In this document: piece by piece, positions 61,459 to 64,000 of the stretch
Position numbering within the stretch: the stretch's first letter is position 1
Layout: each line of letters opens with the position of its first letter
DNA from: Anianabacter salinae
GTDB taxonomy: Bacteria > Pseudomonadota > Alphaproteobacteria > Rhodobacterales > Rhodobacteraceae
Length of the DNA: 64,000 nt
Reading direction: 5' to 3'
Assembly: GCF_019061145.1 (NCBI RefSeq)
Contig: NZ_JAHQZS010000005.1
Span: 248,001 to 312,000 of the forward strand
Notes under the pieces: model-generated
The model's input: the letters and a program-made list of their open reading frames with translations, nothing else
The model's database searches: none
What the model was told of the DNA's origin: nothing
Made by a program: the position numbers and the translations under genes

Positions 61459-63006
61459 TTGAAGACCACCGAACCCCGCGACGTCGTCGTGTTGGCTGGA
61501 GACGAGGCGCTGCTTGGGCGGCCCGCGTCTGTCGCCGACCTGTCGGCGTGGCAGGACCGGGTGGCGGGCACCGAAGTTTGGGCTGACGGTGGATGGGGGC
61601 CGATGTTCGCGGCCCCGGCGGTGTTCGTCGGGCCAGAGCTTGCGCTGGCCGAATTGCACGCCACCGAGACCGCGCGCCCTCTTGGAATCCTCAAGATGGC
61701 GGTCCCAGGGTCTTCGCTGACCGGCGACTGGCATGGCCAGACCACCAGCGATCTGCTCGACCGGCTGGTCGGCAAGCTGCGCGCGGTCATGCATGACGGG
61801 CCTGTGCGGGTGCGCGGCCTCATCTGGTATCAGGGCGCCGCCGACCTGACCGACAATCGCAAGGCGCGGGTCTACGACACCTGGCTTGGCCGGATGATCG
61901 CGCGGCTCCGCGCCGCTGTCGGGGTGCCGGACCTTCCGGTCCTGACCGTGGTTCCCCCTCGGCAAGACGGCGAGACCGCGGCGCGCACCGCGCTGCGCCG
62001 CGCGCTGTCGCGGCAGGGGGATGGGCGGTTTCCCATTGCGGCGGGAGCGCCGGTGGAAGACGACGGCTGCCTGCCTGCCGCAGGGCTCGCCAGTCTTGGC
62101 CGCCGCGCGGGGCACCTTCTGCTCGGGCTGGACGGCGCCGTGCCGGGCGCGGACCGTCAGCGGCGCTGGCTGTGGAACGACGACAGGCACCAGGTCTGGA
62201 TCGAGGGACCGCACCTGCGCCCCGGTGCGGCGCTGGTCACCTTTCCCTTTGTCTCGGCGGGTGACGGGTTCAACGATCCTGCCTATGCGCAAAGCCTTGC
62301 CGTCTCGCGCGGTCTGACGTCGATCCATTTGCGCGCGTCCCGAAACGACTGGTTCCAGACCGACAGTTTTGCCGCGATGGCGCAGGCGATCCGCGCGGCG
62401 ATTCCGAACGATACGCGCCTTGTCACCTACGGCAGCAGCATGGGCGGTTTCGGCGCACTTCTGTTTTCCGGGGCGCTGCGGGCCGAGCGGGTGATTGCCA
62501 TCGCCCCGCAAGTGTCGATCGACCGCGCCGTGGTTCCGTTCGAAAACCGCTGGAGCCGCGCTGCCGCCGAGATCGGGCCGTTTCGTCACCGGCTGGCCGA
62601 CCACGTTGCACGGGACGGGCAAAAGCTGATCCTCTACGATCCGCTTTCCGATGACGCAAAGCACGTCGCGCTGATGCCGAAGGATCGCGGGATCGCGCAT
62701 TTGCGCCTGCCGTTCGCGGCGCATCACGTTGGCGAGTATCTCGCCGAGACCAACGCTCTCGAGATGCTGGTGCAGGATGTTCTGGGACAGGGGCCAAAAC
62801 CCCGCGCCATCCTGCGCCGGGTCCGGATCAACCGCCGACGAAGCAAGTTCTACTGGCAGGGACGGGCGGATGCGCTGGCCGCGCGGGGCCATCCCATGGC
62901 CGAGCATGCCATTGCCCGGCTCGAAGACCTTGGCAGTTCCGACCGAAAACTGCGCACCCTGCGCGAGACCCTTAACAAGACGCGCGGCGCACCCGCCGCA
63001 CACTGA
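61459..63006 (+). CDS. Two-domain esterase/hydrolase inserted in the leuC-leuD operon
   Basis: A 515-aa protein without signal peptide. The first half resembles a SASA (sialate O-acetylesterase, CE6-type) domain: [14 protein letters not shown], then [12 protein letters not shown] with the family's GxxD-like block. The second half carries an alpha/beta-hydrolase nucleophile elbow [20 protein letters not shown] followed by [13 protein letters not shown]. The C-terminal tail is basic and helical. The TTG start at 61459 follows GGAG. It sits between leuC and leuD, separated by a hairpin on one side and 17 nt on the other, so it is probably co-transcribed with leucine genes. Substrate unknown. Confidence 0.7.
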   Translation: MKTTEPRDVVVLAGDEALLGRPASVADLSAWQDRVAGTEVWADGGWGPMFAAPAVFVGPELALAELHATETARPLGILKMAVPGSSLTGDWHGQTTSDLLDRLVGKLRAVMHDGPVRVRGLIWYQGAADLTDNRKARVYDTWLGRMIARLRAAVGVPDLPVLTVVPPRQDGETAARTALRRALSRQGDGRFPIAAGAPVEDDGCLPAAGLASLGRRAGHLLLGLDGAVPGADRQRRWLWNDDRHQVWIEGPHLRPGAALVTFPFVSAGDGFNDPAYAQSLAVSRGLTSIHLRASRNDWFQTDSFAAMAQAIRAAIPNDTRLVTYGSSMGGFGALLFSGALRAERVIAIAPQVSIDRAVVPFENRWSRAAAEIGPFRHRLADHVARDGQKLILYDPLSDDAKHVALMPKDRGIAHLRLPFAAHHVGEYLAETNALEMLVQDVLGQGPKPRAILRRVRINRRRSKFYWQGRADALAARGHPMAEHAIARLEDLGSSDRKLRTLRETLNKTRGAPAAH

Positions 63007-63023
63007 ACGAAAGAAGGACGGAC

Positions 63024-63629
63024 ATGGAAAAGTTCACCACCCTCACCGGCATTGCGGCGCCCTTGCCGCTGGTCAACATCGACACCGACATGATCATCCC
63101 CAAGCAGTTCCTGAAGACCATCAAGCGGTCGGGGCTGGGGGTGAACCTGTTCGACGAGATGCGGTATGAGCGCGACGGAAGCGAGAAGCCGGATTTCGTG
63201 CTGAACCAGCCTGCTTACCGCGACGCGGAAGTTCTGGTCGCGGGCGAGAATTTCGGCTGCGGGTCGAGCCGGGAACATGCGCCCTGGGCGATCAAGGATT
63301 TCGGCATCCGCTGCGTGATCGCGCCCAGCTTTGCCGACATCTTCTTCAACAACTGCTTCAAGAACGGCATCCTCCCGATCGCGCTGCCGCAAGAGACGGT
63401 CGACATCCTGATGAAGGACGCCGAGAAGGGCGCGAACGCCCGGATGACCGTGGACCTTGAAAACCAGCAGATCACCACCTCGGACGGGCAGATCTTTGCC
63501 TTCGACGTCGATCCGTTCCGCAAGCACTGCCTGATGGAGGGCCTCGACGACATCGGCCTGACGATGGAACGCGCGCCGGACATCGACGCCTACGAAAAGC
63601 GTCTGGCCGCGGAACGCCCCTGGGCCTGA
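63024..63629 (+). CDS. leuD: 3-isopropylmalate dehydratase small subunit
   Basis: Small subunit of isopropylmalate isomerase, 201 aa. Marks: [72 protein letters not shown] precedes the ATG. leuB is not in the window. Confidence 0.96.
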   Translation: MEKFTTLTGIAAPLPLVNIDTDMIIPKQFLKTIKRSGLGVNLFDEMRYERDGSEKPDFVLNQPAYRDAEVLVAGENFGCGSSREHAPWAIKDFGIRCVIAPSFADIFFNNCFKNGILPIALPQETVDILMKDAEKGANARMTVDLENQQITTSDGQIFAFDVDPFRKHCLMEGLDDIGLTMERAPDIDAYEKRLAAERPWA

Positions 63630-63898
63630 TGCTGCCTTAATTCGGGCAGCGCCACACAAGATATAGCGGCTCCCCGGTCGGGGGGCGCTAACCCACCAAA
63701 GTGTTGATGCAAAGCGGCACCACTTTCCCCCTTAAAAGACGTCCCTGCATTTTCACGCTGCCCCAAAGGCTTGCCGGGGGAAGTGAATGTGGGCAGGATT
63801 GTGACCAATATGAGGCAGTCCGCCAATCCCGGCGGCATCAAATTGGAACAAGGCCGCGGCATCGAATCGCGTCCGTCCAAGTTGAGGGAACGAGAGCG

Positions 63899-64000
63899 GT
63901 GATAACCCGTCTGACAGGTGCGCTTGTGCGCGCGATACTGATGGTATTGCTTGTGGTGATGCCGTCCTTTGCGCTGCCCGGCGTCACGTCGGACACGATG
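63899..64000 (+). CDS. 5' end of an exported protein gene (cut by window)
   Basis: Starting with GTG at 63899 after GAGGGAACGAGAG, 34 codons are visible: a basic start (VITRLTGALVRA), a hydrophobic core (ILMVLLVVMPSFAL) and PGVTSDTM, a signal peptide. The rest lies beyond the window, so the product cannot be named. The 269-nt gap before it (63630-63898) holds its probable promoter and a weak GCTGCC/GGCAGC hairpin at about 63631-63650, and nothing else I can assign. Confidence 0.6.
   Translation, partial: MITRLTGALVRAILMVLLVVMPSFALPGVTSDTM

Noticed and set aside
59827-63003. 1058-codon open frame on the minus strand across leuC, the hydrolase gene and leuD
   Set aside because: It is antisense to genes with clear motifs and intact frames, and its translation is low-complexity and Arg/His-rich, as expected from reverse reading of GC-rich codons.

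Overview
This 64-kb, high-GC window looks like the chromosome of an alphaproteobacterium of the Rhodobacterales (roseobacter/Rhodobacteraceae type). The evidence is a CcrM-type GANTC methyltransferase, a PhyR-NepR-EcfG general stress locus, a Rhodobacter-type porin, a DUF2125 protein, DUF4170-WaaA-LpxK gene order and a CenR-like response regulator. Genes are densely packed, with many ATGA/GTGA/TGATG junctions, and I see no insertion sequence, prophage, CRISPR array or rRNA. The left edge cuts a GT2 glycosyltransferase. The right edge cuts a secreted protein gene after leuD.

Layout. 1-1924: glycosyltransferase, LacI-type regulator, tRNA-Arg(CCT). 1927-6750: an accessory-looking block with two operons, each pairing a small exported protein with a two-TM membrane-anchored DNA-binding protein (one LuxR-type, one OmpR-type winged helix). 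Between them lie a collagen-like secreted protein and two unrecognised genes, one resembling a degenerate receiver domain. 6876-14627: rnhB, ccrM with three GANTC sites upstream, an NADP-dependent oxidoreductase, alkB, mutY, a DciA-like gene, a DsbA-like gene and a CoA-transferase. 14608-20773: a lipid A/Kdo locus (DUF4170, waaA, LpxK-like without a recognisable P-loop), a CysQ-like phosphatase, pmbA and a DUF2125 gene. 20923-31742: SDR and enoyl-CoA hydratase, a flavoprotein, two GSTs, leuS-lptE-holA, a DUF3576 lipoprotein and a porin. 31858-38166: TPR-sulfotransferase, YggS, an ectD without ectABC in the window, L,D-transpeptidase, luciferase-like oxidoreductase and ribA. 38309-51293: CenR-like regulator, aromatic hydroxylase, lytic transglycosylase, xth, CnoX-like thioredoxin, LON-like and Trm112-like proteins, ctpA, EnvC-like, gpmI, rlmH-rsfS and YihY. 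51339-58314: phyR / nepR-ecfG-kinase, followed directly by an amidoligase and a C26 glutamine-amidotransferase-like hydrolase, then a formate/nitrite-type transporter, a small Rho_N-like protein and a ferredoxin reductase-like protein. 58370-64000: an MscS channel and leuC-(SASA/hydrolase fusion)-leuD.

How they may work together. The stress locus appears to control neighbours as well as itself. Sites of the EcfG form GGAAC-N17/18-GTT lie correctly oriented upstream of phyR, nepR, the transporter, the small Rho_N-like gene, the reductase and the distant ectD. The most novel-looking items are the two paired exported-protein/membrane-HTH modules flanking the collagen-like gene, the amidoligase-hydrolase pair attached to the stress operon, the LpxK homologue lacking a Walker A motif at the usual lpxK position, and a compositionally distinct in-frame insert in leuS. 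Functions come from reading motifs by eye. No database search was run.
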